Source of the DNA: Artemisia argyi
Taxonomy: Eukaryota > Streptophyta > Magnoliopsida > Asterales > Asteraceae
DNA: 64,000 bases
NCBI GenBank assembly: GCA_030686995.1
Contig: CM060698.1
Location: 136,964,106 to 137,028,105, forward strand
Direction of reading: 5' to 3'
Shown here: positions 1-8,908 of the stretch, piece by piece
How the letters are laid out: each line of letters starts with the position of its first letter
Numbering within the stretch: the stretch's first letter is position 1
Position numbers and translations under genes: made by a program
Notes under the pieces: model-generated
Database searches by the model: none
Told to the model about the DNA's origin: nothing
Seen by the model: only the letters and a program-made list of their open reading frames with translations

Positions 1-1730
1 TTGCTTCTTGTGAGCATGCCTTCAGTGGGTTCACCAATGATGTTCACAAGCTCAATGATTTTGGATCTAGTCCAGCTATCCTGGGGTTTGGGATAGGAAT
101 TTGAGCTTGTAGGAGCCTGATTAGGTTCAGACTCAGGAACATGAGGTAACTCATCAATATGTACTTCAGTGACAACTGTAGGAACAATTTGTTCTGTGGG
201 TTCCTGAACATTTTGTTCAGTGGTGTCAGTCTCATTTGAGACAGGCTGAGTTTCTATGAACTCACTGATAGGTGGTTGGGGTAGGTTGTGAGGGATGATG
301 TAATAGGAGACATCAGCATCAGCTTGATATTGAGTTGAGGGATTGTTCTCAGGATGATACTCATCAGGAGGATATCTTGATGAGTCATCAATACCAATTT
401 CTTCTACTGAGGAATTTGAGAACCTGATGGATTCAGTGCTCTCATCAACAGTAATGTGATAAGTTTCCTCAGTTTGCTGTCTCCTTGTGTTGAACACCCT
501 GAAGGCTTTAGAGACCAAGGAATATCCCAGGAAGTATCCATCATCAGCTTTGGCATCAAATTTACCTAAGTGATCCTTGTGATTATGTATAAACACAGGA
601 CACCCAAATACATGAAAGTAGCTGATGTCAGGAATCCTTCCTTTGAATATCTCATAAGGTGTCTTATTGTGCCTTTTCACAATGATTGACCTATTTTGAG
701 TGTAGCAGGCTGTTTTAACTGCCTCAGTCCAAAAATGTTTTGAGAGGACTGAGCCATTCAGCATTGTTCTTGCTGCCTCAATGAGTGTTCTATTTCTCCT
801 TTCAGCTACTCCATTTTGTTCAGGAGTATAGGGAGAAGTGAAATTTTGAGAAATTCCTTTCTCATCACAAAAACACTCAAGGTCTTGGTTTTTGAATTCA
901 GTGCCATTGTCAGTCCTGATCTGTTTAACTTTGACATCATTTTGATTTTCAATGTTCCTGACAAATGACATGATGGTTTCAGCTGCCTGACTCTTTTTGG
1001 TCAGGAAGTAAACCCAAGTGTATCTTGAGTATTCATCCACAATGACCAGAGTATACTTCTCATGGTGTATGGACATTGGACTGACAGGTCCAAAAAGGTC
1101 CATATGAAGAAGATGCAGGCAGCTTTTGATGGAAAAGGTTTGCTTGGTTTTGAATGATGCCCTGTGGTGTTTTCCTTTTTCACAAGCAGAACAAGGCTTG
1201 TCTTTGGTATACACCAGGGATGGAAGGCCCAGAACTTTGTTCTGTTTGGCCAGGTTGTTGATGTTTTTGAAGTTGAGATGAGAGAGTCTCCTATGCCATA
1301 GCCAGTTGATTGTCTCACTTGCCTTTGAGAATAGGCAAGTCCCATTTTGAGTCAGGGATGACATGTCAAGGACATATACATCATCCCTTCTGGGTGCAAT
1401 CAACACAACTTCCTTATTGGCATTAAAGATGGTCCCTCTTTTATCATCAAACTGAACTATGTATTTTGCATCACATAGTTGGGAAACACTTATCAGGTTG
1501 TACTTCAGACCATTAACATAAGCTATTCTTGTAAAAACTATACCATTGCAGTTTACTGAACCATAACCCTCAGTGGGAGCTGATGAGTTATCACCAAATA
1601 CTACCTTGGGTCCTGGTTCTTCCACATATTTGTGCAAAAAACTTTTCACACCAGTCATACTTCTGGAGCATCCACTGTCTAGATGCCAGGTAGGATCCTT
1701 GATGTGTTTCTGCACAAACAGTAAACTGGG
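1..1730 (-). CDS. Copia pol, protease and integrase part (partial at window edge)
   Basis: Continues in the gag frame directly after the stop at 1731-1733 and stays open to base 1. Aspartic protease: DSGCSRSMTG near 1666-1640. Integrase zinc-binding domain: WHRRLSHL followed by a CSAC pair (about 1300-1180). Integrase catalytic core: HMDLFGPV (first Asp, about 1105), RTDNGTEF (second Asp, about 910) and PEQNGVAERRN (Glu, about 815). The motif PYEIFKGRIPDISYFHVFGCPVF and a GYFLGYS motif follow, both typical of the copia integrase C-terminus. An acidic Ser/Thr/Pro-rich linker then runs to the window edge, where RT would follow. There is no separate start codon, so expression depends on passing the gag stop. 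Confidence 0.85.
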
Positions 1731-4499
1731 TTAGTTTTGCTTGTTGACCCACCTTCTAGTGGGCTTAGTCCTCAGGGACTTTTTGAACTCAGTTAGTGAA
1801 TCATGGTCTGAAGTTATGTGACCTGAGCTTCCACATGTTTTACATTTTGTGGATGTTGATGCATCAGGTGACTGAGAAGTGTTGGTTTGGTTTTTCCTTC
1901 TGGACTGAATCACTTTGTCATGCCCCCTGGTTTCATGGGAGGGATCACCACAGATGTCACAGCATACTTTCATCAAACAATCATCAGGAAGATGATCATT
2001 GAAACCACAATGAGGACATGGTGAGAAAGGCTTAGCCTTCAGTCTTTGTTTGGAAGGTGTGGCATACTGATAGCCTTGGGTTTTGTACTGACCCCTTGCC
2101 TTTAAAGAGGCAGTGTGGGGGATGTGATCACAAGTTCTGTGGTCCTCTTGTTTGCATATCATACAAAATAGGATTCTGTAGCATTTATCAGTGCTGTGAT
2201 TTGGATAATTGCACAGTTCACATCTCCCAGAGGGTCTGGGTGTGGTCTTTGGTTTGGAGGACCCTGAGGATACTGAGGGCTTGGTAGATTTAGAGTCAGA
2301 GTTTTTCTCAGTAGACTCAATTTTCTCACTCAGCATCCTGACAAGTTCAGCAAGCTGATCAACCTTTGAATCAGTGCTTTCAAGCTTCACTTCAGTAGTT
2401 ACTGAAGGTTTTTGGTGTTCAGTGGGTGCAGGAGTAGGTCTTTTTAGAATAGTCCTTCCTAACCCTGACTTCTCTTTAGGAGAATGTGGTTGAAAGACTA
2501 ATGGTGCAAGGTTAGAATTGGGTTCTGCTCCCTGAAGTTGTTTCAGTGGAGGGAGTGGTGAATCAGACTTAGACTCTGTGATGGACTCAGTAGGACTAAG
2601 TTCATCAGTGACTCCTAGCAGCTCCTTGATAGCCTGACTTTCAGGCTCCAGAATTCTTCCAGTGTTAAAATTTGGCAATTTACTATCAGGATTGTTTCTT
2701 TCAATCCAATCACTGGGTTTGGGAGCTAGTTCCTTGCTAGAGAGTATGTTGGTGAATAGAAAGGTTGTGGAATGACTACTTTCCCCTGAAACCTCAGTGA
2801 GTTGATCATCACCCAGACCAGCTTTGTTGGGGCTGGGTGAGAGACTCAGTGTTTCATAAAGTTTGGGGTTTTTCTGAGTCCACTTCCAAATAATTTCCTT
2901 TTCTTTCTTAAGTTCTTCCTGAAGAGCTTGATTTTGTTTTACAAGTTCAGAGTTTTGAATTTGAAGTGTGACACTTTCAAGTTTGGCTTGTTTTAAGACA
3001 AGTAATTCATCTCTACACTGATTTAATTCAAAACTGAGTTTGTTAAATTTTGAAAACAGATTAAGTCTTTGCTCTTCAACATACTTAAGATCAACATTAA
3101 TATAGTCTAAGTAAGATTTCCAATCATCATTATCATCCATAGAAAGTAAAAGATTTACCTTCCTCATTGTGATGTTGACCCATTCACCATTTCTTGCATG
3201 ACTCTTCCCCACAGCAAGTTTGTTGTCTTCTGATAGAGCCATCAGGGCACTGACGTGAACTTCATCGTCATCAGAGGACACTTCAACCTCATCCCAGTCG
3301 TATGTTTCAGCAACAAGCCCTTTGTTCTTGGCTTGAGTAGGCTTAGGAGCCTGAGGAGGCTGAGAGACTGTTGAGGATGATTCAAGAAGGGCAAGTTTGG
3401 CTTTTGCCTTTCTATACTTTGCTTCAAAGTCAATTTGAGGGACTTTTTCAAATCTTTGACTAGACTGAAGCATTTTTGGTTGAAATTTGCTGGGGCCTGA
3501 AAATGAGTTATTTCCTGAAAACTTGAAGGATGGTTCTGAGGTTGTTTTTGAAAAACAATCTTTAGCAAAATGCCCCATTTTGCCACATTTAAAGCATTCA
3601 GTATTGTCATTTGCTTTAGAGGGAAATTTGTTTTTCTTAAAAAATCTTTTTGAATTAGCAAGGAGTGCTCTTTCATGAAATTCAATCTGAAGATCATTAA
3701 GATACTCCTCACTGGTTCTTTGGTCAACCTCATCATCAGAACCATCCTGAAAATCCTGCACAACACCTTTAGAATAGAAAGCAGTTGATATGGGTGTGAT
3801 TGTCAAGGCCTTTTTGGTCTCCTGAGCTTTACCAGGGTATCTCCTGGTGATAAGATTGTCTTCATAGACAAACTTCCCATAGATGGCAGGGAGCTCAAGA
3901 TTCTGAATGTGGTTTGCATTTCTCAATCCCTGAGAGAAGTTTAACCACTTCTCAGGGAGACTGTTGACAAAACCGACATTGATTTCATGTTTTGACAGTA
4001 TAACACCATCATTGGTCAGCTCATTCAGGAGGGTCTTATACCGAGTGTAAGTCTCAGAGAGACTTTCAGAATCCTTGGCCCTGAAGGTATTGAATTCAAG
4101 CTTCAGGTCCATGATTCTATTCTCTTTGGTATCAGAAGGCCCTTCATAGCTATGAACCAGGTCAGTCCATGTCTGCTGAGCAGTGGGACAGTTGATCACT
4201 GATTCCATTATATCATCAGGAAGGCATGATATAATGATGCTTTTCAGGCGCTGGTCTTGATTGACCACCCTCCTTTCATCTGGGGTCCACTGAGCTTCAG
4301 GTTTGATTAAACCTTGGGCAGTTGTTGGGACATATGGACCCTCATTTATCAATTTGATATAATAAGGTTCCATCCCAGTTAAGTAGCAAAGCATTCGCTT
4401 TTTCCACTTGTTAAATTTACCAGCTTCAAGTCGAGGGGCAGTTGCTGAATAACTTCCACCCTTTTTATCAACAAGCTGGGGAACATCTATGTCAGTCAT
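1731..4499 (-). CDS. Copia gag polyprotein with several zinc knuckles (922 codons)
   Basis: The nucleocapsid/capsid protein that packages element RNA. The N-terminal part (about residues 20-230) has the look of plant copia gag of the UBN2/DUF4219 type. A classic CX2CX4HX4C zinc knuckle lies at about residues 302-315. A charged, coiled-coil-like stretch follows at about 450-560, then a long Ser/Pro-rich linker. The last 170 residues hold at least four more Cys/His knuckle-like motifs, near residues 760, 836, 852 and 889. At 922 residues it is about twice a usual copia gag and carries an unusual set of fingers. The frame ends at TAA (1731-1733) and continues in the same frame into protease, so the stop is either a mutation or a readthrough point. 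The start is the first ATG, about 70 bases after the primer-binding site. Confidence 0.88.
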   Translation of the reverse strand: MTDIDVPQLVDKKGGSYSATAPRLEAGKFNKWKKRMLCYLTGMEPYYIKLINEGPYVPTTAQGLIKPEAQWTPDERRVVNQDQRLKSIIISCLPDDIMESVINCPTAQQTWTDLVHSYEGPSDTKENRIMDLKLEFNTFRAKDSESLSETYTRYKTLLNELTNDGVILSKHEINVGFVNSLPEKWLNFSQGLRNANHIQNLELPAIYGKFVYEDNLITRRYPGKAQETKKALTITPISTAFYSKGVVQDFQDGSDDEVDQRTSEEYLNDLQIEFHERALLANSKRFFKKNKFPSKANDNTECFKCGKMGHFAKDCFSKTTSEPSFKFSGNNSFSGPSKFQPKMLQSSQRFEKVPQIDFEAKYRKAKAKLALLESSSTVSQPPQAPKPTQAKNKGLVAETYDWDEVEVSSDDDEVHVSALMALSEDNKLAVGKSHARNGEWVNITMRKVNLLLSMDDNDDWKSYLDYINVDLKYVEEQRLNLFSKFNKLSFELNQCRDELLVLKQAKLESVTLQIQNSELVKQNQALQEELKKEKEIIWKWTQKNPKLYETLSLSPSPNKAGLGDDQLTEVSGESSHSTTFLFTNILSSKELAPKPSDWIERNNPDSKLPNFNTGRILEPESQAIKELLGVTDELSPTESITESKSDSPLPPLKQLQGAEPNSNLAPLVFQPHSPKEKSGLGRTILKRPTPAPTEHQKPSVTTEVKLESTDSKVDQLAELVRMLSEKIESTEKNSDSKSTKPSVSSGSSKPKTTPRPSGRCELCNYPNHSTDKCYRILFCMICKQEDHRTCDHIPHTASLKARGQYKTQGYQYATPSKQRLKAKPFSPCPHCGFNDHLPDDCLMKVCCDICGDPSHETRGHDKVIQSRRKNQTNTSQSPDASTSTKCKTCGSSGHITSDHDSLTEFKKSLRTKPTRRWVNKQN

Positions 4500-4570
4500 A
4501 GTGGGATCTTGATTTTAAAAACTTGAGCACTCTTTAGGTTTTGAAAACGTGTAAAAGTTTTACAAATCAG

Positions 4571-4584
4571 AGGCTCTGATACCA
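4571..4584 (-). other. Primer-binding site of the copia element (initiator Met-tRNA type)
   Basis: The minus strand reads TGGTATCAGAGCCT, the usual plant copia primer-binding site complementary to the 3' end of initiator tRNA-Met. It lies two bases inside the LTR end. Confidence 0.9.
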
Positions 4585-4586
4585 CT

Positions 4587-5471
4587 TGTTGGTCCCTTTT
4601 ACTTGGTTAACCGTAACTAAGAAGTTAAAGTAACCAAGTCTTATGACTTGAACACAAATGTAGAAAATGATTAACAATAAAGAAACATAAACAAAAGAGA
4701 TAATATTTTCCAACGTTTAATTCTTTATTAGAAGTTAATCAAAAAGAATCGTACCCAAGTGTTTGCGGAATAACACTTGGGGTTGAATTGACAAGTATGG
4801 TATGGACTCCTCTCTAAACTCAACTAAGTGAGTGACAACTTAAATTACCCACTGAGCTATCTCAGGGGCTTGTGTTGTTCTTTGGAGGAGTAAAAGTGGT
4901 TTGTGAATGCTTTGCATTAATTGCACAAACTTGTCAACTTTTACTCCTCACATTTGCTTCCTATTTATACACAAGTATAGAACAACTAAATATACATTGG
5001 ATCTAAAGCTTCCTTAACAATATCTTGAAGGATATTATTCTTCTGGCAAGGAACCTTCATTGAGTTTGATCCAAAAGGTACTTTCTGATGACAGACTGGT
5101 TTTAACCATTTGGGGAAAGTCTAACATTAAAGTGATAAAGCACTTTAATAAAGCAGCTCAGACTTTCCCGCCCAGTTCCGCCAAAACTTCAGTCTTCATG
5201 TCATCAGTCTTCAGTACGTTTAAGTTGTTGAGGAGTCATTGGGGTTCAGTGAGTTATTGTCATCCTCACTGAACCCATCACCTTCTTCTTGGCTTAGATC
5301 ACACTTCACTGAGTTCCGCCTCACTGAATGGAGAACCTTTCATCATAGGCTCGGTCTTAGCTCCCTGAAGGTGACTCACTGAGTTACTGTTCACTCAGTG
5401 ACTTGTTTACACTTAGGGGATTTTACGTTCAAATCCTTGTTAGAAGATTTGGGGAATTCAGTGACCCAACA
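4587..5471 (-). repeat. 5' LTR of the copia element
   Basis: 885 bp bounded by TGTTGG and CCAACA in inverted orientation. On the minus strand it starts at 5471 and ends at 4587, two bases before the primer-binding site. A TATA-like box on the minus strand (GTATAAATAG, 4961-4970) would place transcription start near 4930. Short open frames inside are not genes. Confidence 0.88.
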
Positions 5472-8005
5472 ATCACAAATGAGGATAACGAGTTGATACC
5501 AACTCATTTGGTTACAGGGTGGCGAGTATGTATCGATTACAGAAAGCTTAACGAAGCCACCCGCAAAGACCATTTTCCTCTGCCCTTTATGGATCAAATG
5601 CTCGAAAGACTAGTGGGGAATGAGTATTATTGCTTCCTCGACGGCTTCTCGGGTTACTTCCAGATTCCCATTGATCCACAGGATCAAGAGAAGACTACCT
5701 TCACATGCCCTTACGAAACATTTGCCTATCGTCGCATGCCTTTTGGGTTATGCAATGCTCCGGGCACTTTCCAAAGGTGCATGATGGCTATTTTCCATGA
5801 CATGATCAGGAAAACCATGGAGGTATTCATGGATGACTTCTCAGTTATCGGGAATTCTTTCGACTCATGCCTCTCCCATTTAGAAAAAATGCTTCAACGT
5901 TGTGAAAACACTAATCTTTGTCTAAACTGGGAGAAGAGCCATTTTATGGTTAAGGAGGGCATTGTCCTCGGCCATAAAATTTCAAAAAGTGGGATTGAGG
6001 TCGATAAGGCCAAAATTGATGTTATTGCTAAACTGCCTCATCCCACCACTGTTAAAGGAATAAGGAGTTTCCTCGGCCATGCCGGGTTCTATCGGAGATT
6101 CATACAGGATTTCTCCAAAATAGCCCGGCCCATGACTCATCTTCTTGAAAAGGATGCTCCTTTCGTCTTTTCCTCCGAGTGCATCGAAGCTTTTTCTACT
6201 TTAAAGAAAAAACTCACCGAAGCACCAATCCTTGTTGCCCCCGACTGGGATTTACCCTTTGAACTTATGTGCGATGCTAGCGATTTCGCTATTGGTGCAG
6301 TTCTGGGGCAACGCAAAACCAAACATTTTCAGCCAATACACTACGCAAGTAAGACCATGAATGAAGCTCAAACGCACTATACCACCACAGAAAAAGAATT
6401 ATTAGCTGTGGTATATGCCTTTGAAAATTTTCGGTCTTACTTAATCTTAACCAAATGCGTGGTGTATACGGACCATTCAGCTCTGAAATACCTGTTCACT
6501 AAACAGGACGTAAAGCCAAGACTGCTCCGTTGGGTCCTGCTCCTTCAGGAATTCGATATACTCATAAGAGATAAAAAAGAAGCAGAGAACCTTGCAGCTG
6601 ATCACTTGTTCCGGTTAGAAAATCCTCATCAGGATATTCTCGAGAGAAAAGAAATTAATGAAACTTTTCCTCTGGAGACTCTAAATTTAATCTCTACCCG
6701 GGATGATACCACTACCCCATGGTTTGCCGACTTTGCAAATTACCATGCGGGAAATTTCGTTGTGAAAGGGATGTCGTCCCAACAGAAAAGAAAATTCTTT
6801 AAAGATATAAAACATTACTTCAGGGACGACCCCTACTTGTTCAAAATATGTGCAGATCAAGTCATCCGACGGTGTGTCCATGGCCAAGAAGCCACGGAAA
6901 TTCTTAAAGCTTGTCATGATGGACCCACGGGGGGACATCATAACCCAAACTACACCGCCAAAAAGGTGTTTGATTCAGGATTCTTTTGGCCCACGATCTA
7001 TAAAGACACCCATGAACTTATCAAAACCTGTGAAGCTTGCCAGCGTCACGGGAATATTTCCAAAAAGAATGAGATGCCGCAAAACGCATCCAAGTCTGTA
7101 AAATATTTGATATATGGGGCATTGATTTTATGGGGCCATTCCCGTCTTCAAAAGGGAATAAATACATACTCGTGGCTGTCGACTATCTGTCAAAATGGGT
7201 TGAAGCAAAAGCTTTACCCACCAATGATGCCCGAGTAGTCGTTAAATTTCTGAAGTCTCTCTTTGCCAGATTCGGAACTCCTCATGCCATTATCAGTGAT
7301 CGTGGCACTCACTTCTGCAATGAACAATTTGCAAGAGTGATGCTGAAATATGGTGTAACTCACCGTCTTTCGACAGCATATCACCCCCAAACAAGTGGGC
7401 AGGTGGAGGTCTCAAATCGGGGTATTAAGAGAATTCTGGAGAGGACGGTTGGTGAAAACCGTGCCTCTTGGTCGGATAAGCTGGATGATACATTATGGGC
7501 TTTCCGTACTGCTTACAAAACACCCATCGGGTGTACTCCATATAAGCTAGTGTACGGGAAAGCCTGTCATCTTCCGATCGAATTAGAACATAAGGCTTAT
7601 TGGGCCTTAAAACATGCAAATTTCGACCTTCAGACAGCAGGTGATCACCGTAAAGTTCAACTAAACGAACTAAATGAATTACGTGATCAGGCTTACGAAA
7701 ATTCTTTAATCTATAAAGAAAAGACTAAGAAGATACATGACTCTAAAATTAAGAACCGCGTTTTCAACGTTGGTGACAAAGTTCTTCTTTTCAATTCAAG
7801 ATTAAAAATTTTCTCGGGTAAACTAAAAACCCGTTGGTCTGGACCATTTACTATAGCAAAAGTATACCCATATGGAACTGTTGAGTTATTGCAACCCGAC
7901 GGTCCCAATTTCAAAGTAAATGGTCATCGGTTAAAACACTATTTTGGAGGGGACATACAACCAATGGTTGTCCCGGATCTCCAAACTTTCCCCATGGACC
8001 AATAA
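5472..8005 (+). pseudogene. Athila-like pol remnant: RT (C-terminal part), RNase H, integrase, with a frameshift
   Basis: The first frame (to 7238) carries RT motifs CFLDGFSGY and FMDDFSVIG (catalytic FMDD near 5830), then RNase H with CDASDFAIG, a [14 protein letters not shown] motif and VYTDHSAL, then the integrase zinc domain (HH near 6940, CEAC near 7030). Near 7088 one base is missing compared with the intact copy near 45022. The integrase core therefore continues in another frame (about 7118 to 8005) with [15 protein letters not shown] and [15 protein letters not shown], then the C-terminal domain ending at TAA 8003-8005. The open frame starting at 5403 takes its first 23 codons from the copia LTR, so it is chimeric. 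Inactive: 5' missing and frameshifted. Confidence 0.88.
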
Positions 8006-8908
8006 ATTCGGGGTCGAGTCAAGCTAGCGACTCGGTAAACAAAAACAGTAGCTTCCTCATGGACAATTCAATTCGAGGTCGAGTCAAGCTAGCGACTCGG
8101 TAATCAAAAACAGTAGCAATATGGGTTTTCACCCATATTTCTGTCTTCTTTCCCCTTTCTACCACCCTAGTGTGGGGGAGTTACTAACCCACGTGTTGTA
8201 TAAAAAGTTAGTTTTAAAAAAAAAATAAAAAAAAATAAAAAAAAATTGTATGTAAATAGACTAAAATAAAGGTTAATATATTTCCTTCTTACGTTCTAAG
8301 TCTTGGTGGGACACCAGGTACTTTGAATATTGAGGGCAATATTCAGTTCTAAGTGTGGGGGAGAGTTCTCACGAATTCAAAACACATGTTCCATCAAGAA
8401 CCCCCATTTGATCAAAATTTAAAGTTTTTTCACACTTAGAAATGCAAATAATGGTTATCAGTCCACCATGTCTAACCCACATAAGGATTGGCTAATCCAG
8501 GAGCAAACGGTTCTTGGTAAAGATATCTCAAAACCGTTGATGGCTTGCAATTTGCCAAAAATTATATGGTACCTCAACTCGCCATATCCCATAAAGCGAA
8601 TGAGTTGGCTAGCCCGCAAGATTATGACTTGTGGTAAAGGCAGTGGAAAAACCATAATTGGTAATCAGCTCACCAAGATGTTGACTATTCCATCAAGAGT
8701 TGGCTAGTCCAGAAGCAAACGGCTTTTGGTAAAGACTAATCAAATCCGTTGACAGCTGGTGGTTTGTTCAAAATCACACGGTTATCAGGTGTACCACTGT
8801 TCTTACATCTGGCTACTCCAGAAGTGATGGCTTTTGGTAAAGAGTAAAAATCTATTAAAATTTTCTCAAAAGATTGCTAGGGACTAGCAATAGTTTAGTG
8901 TGGGGGAT
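8006..8908 (+). other. 3' non-coding region of Athila-like copy 1 with purine tracts and repeats
   Basis: About 900 bp between the integrase stop and the 3' LTR. There is no env-like ORF. A 64-bp direct duplication (8009-8054 and 8073-8117) contains the inverted repeat CGAGTC/GACTCG; copy 2 has a single copy of this unit. Three GTGTGGGGGA polypurine-like tracts lie at about 8169-8180, 8351-8364 and 8896-8908, the last being the proper polypurine tract abutting the LTR. A hairpin array occupies 8485-8845 (separate entry). Confidence 0.75.
8485..8845 (+). repeat. Array of four related stem-loops (Athila copy 1)
   Basis: Four diverged units about 90-125 bp apart share the frame GGCTA(G/A/C)(T/C)CC, a 7-8 bp stem, a 5-7 base loop, the returning stem and TGGTAAAG. 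Stems: 8497-8517 (CCAGGAGC with GTTCTTGG), 8614-8634 (CCGCAAG with CTTGTGG), 8709-8729 (CCAGAAGC with GCTTTTGG) and 8818-8836 (CCAGAAG with CTTTTGG). Base changes between units and between the two element copies mostly keep pairing. Function unknown; an RNA packaging, export or 3'-end signal is possible. Confidence 0.7.

Larger units (their letters stand above)
1..5471 (-). mobile_element. Ty1/copia LTR retrotransposon, partial, nested in an Athila-like element
   Basis: A minus-strand element reading from an LTR at 4587-5471 through a Met-tRNA primer-binding site, gag and then protease and integrase, leaving the window at base 1. The gene order protease-integrase, with RT expected beyond the edge, is the copia order. 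At 5472 the sequence switches without a gap to Athila-like RT coding sequence that aligns with the second copy near 43408, so the element inserted into that RT gene. The LTR ends form TGTTGG/CCAACA. The expected 5-bp target duplication would be ATCAC (5472-5476), but its partner lies off the window. RT, RNase H and the other LTR are not visible. Confidence 0.93.

Noticed and set aside
5403..5471. N-terminal extension of the Athila pol frame
   Set aside because: These codons come from the copia LTR; the fusion is produced by the insertion.
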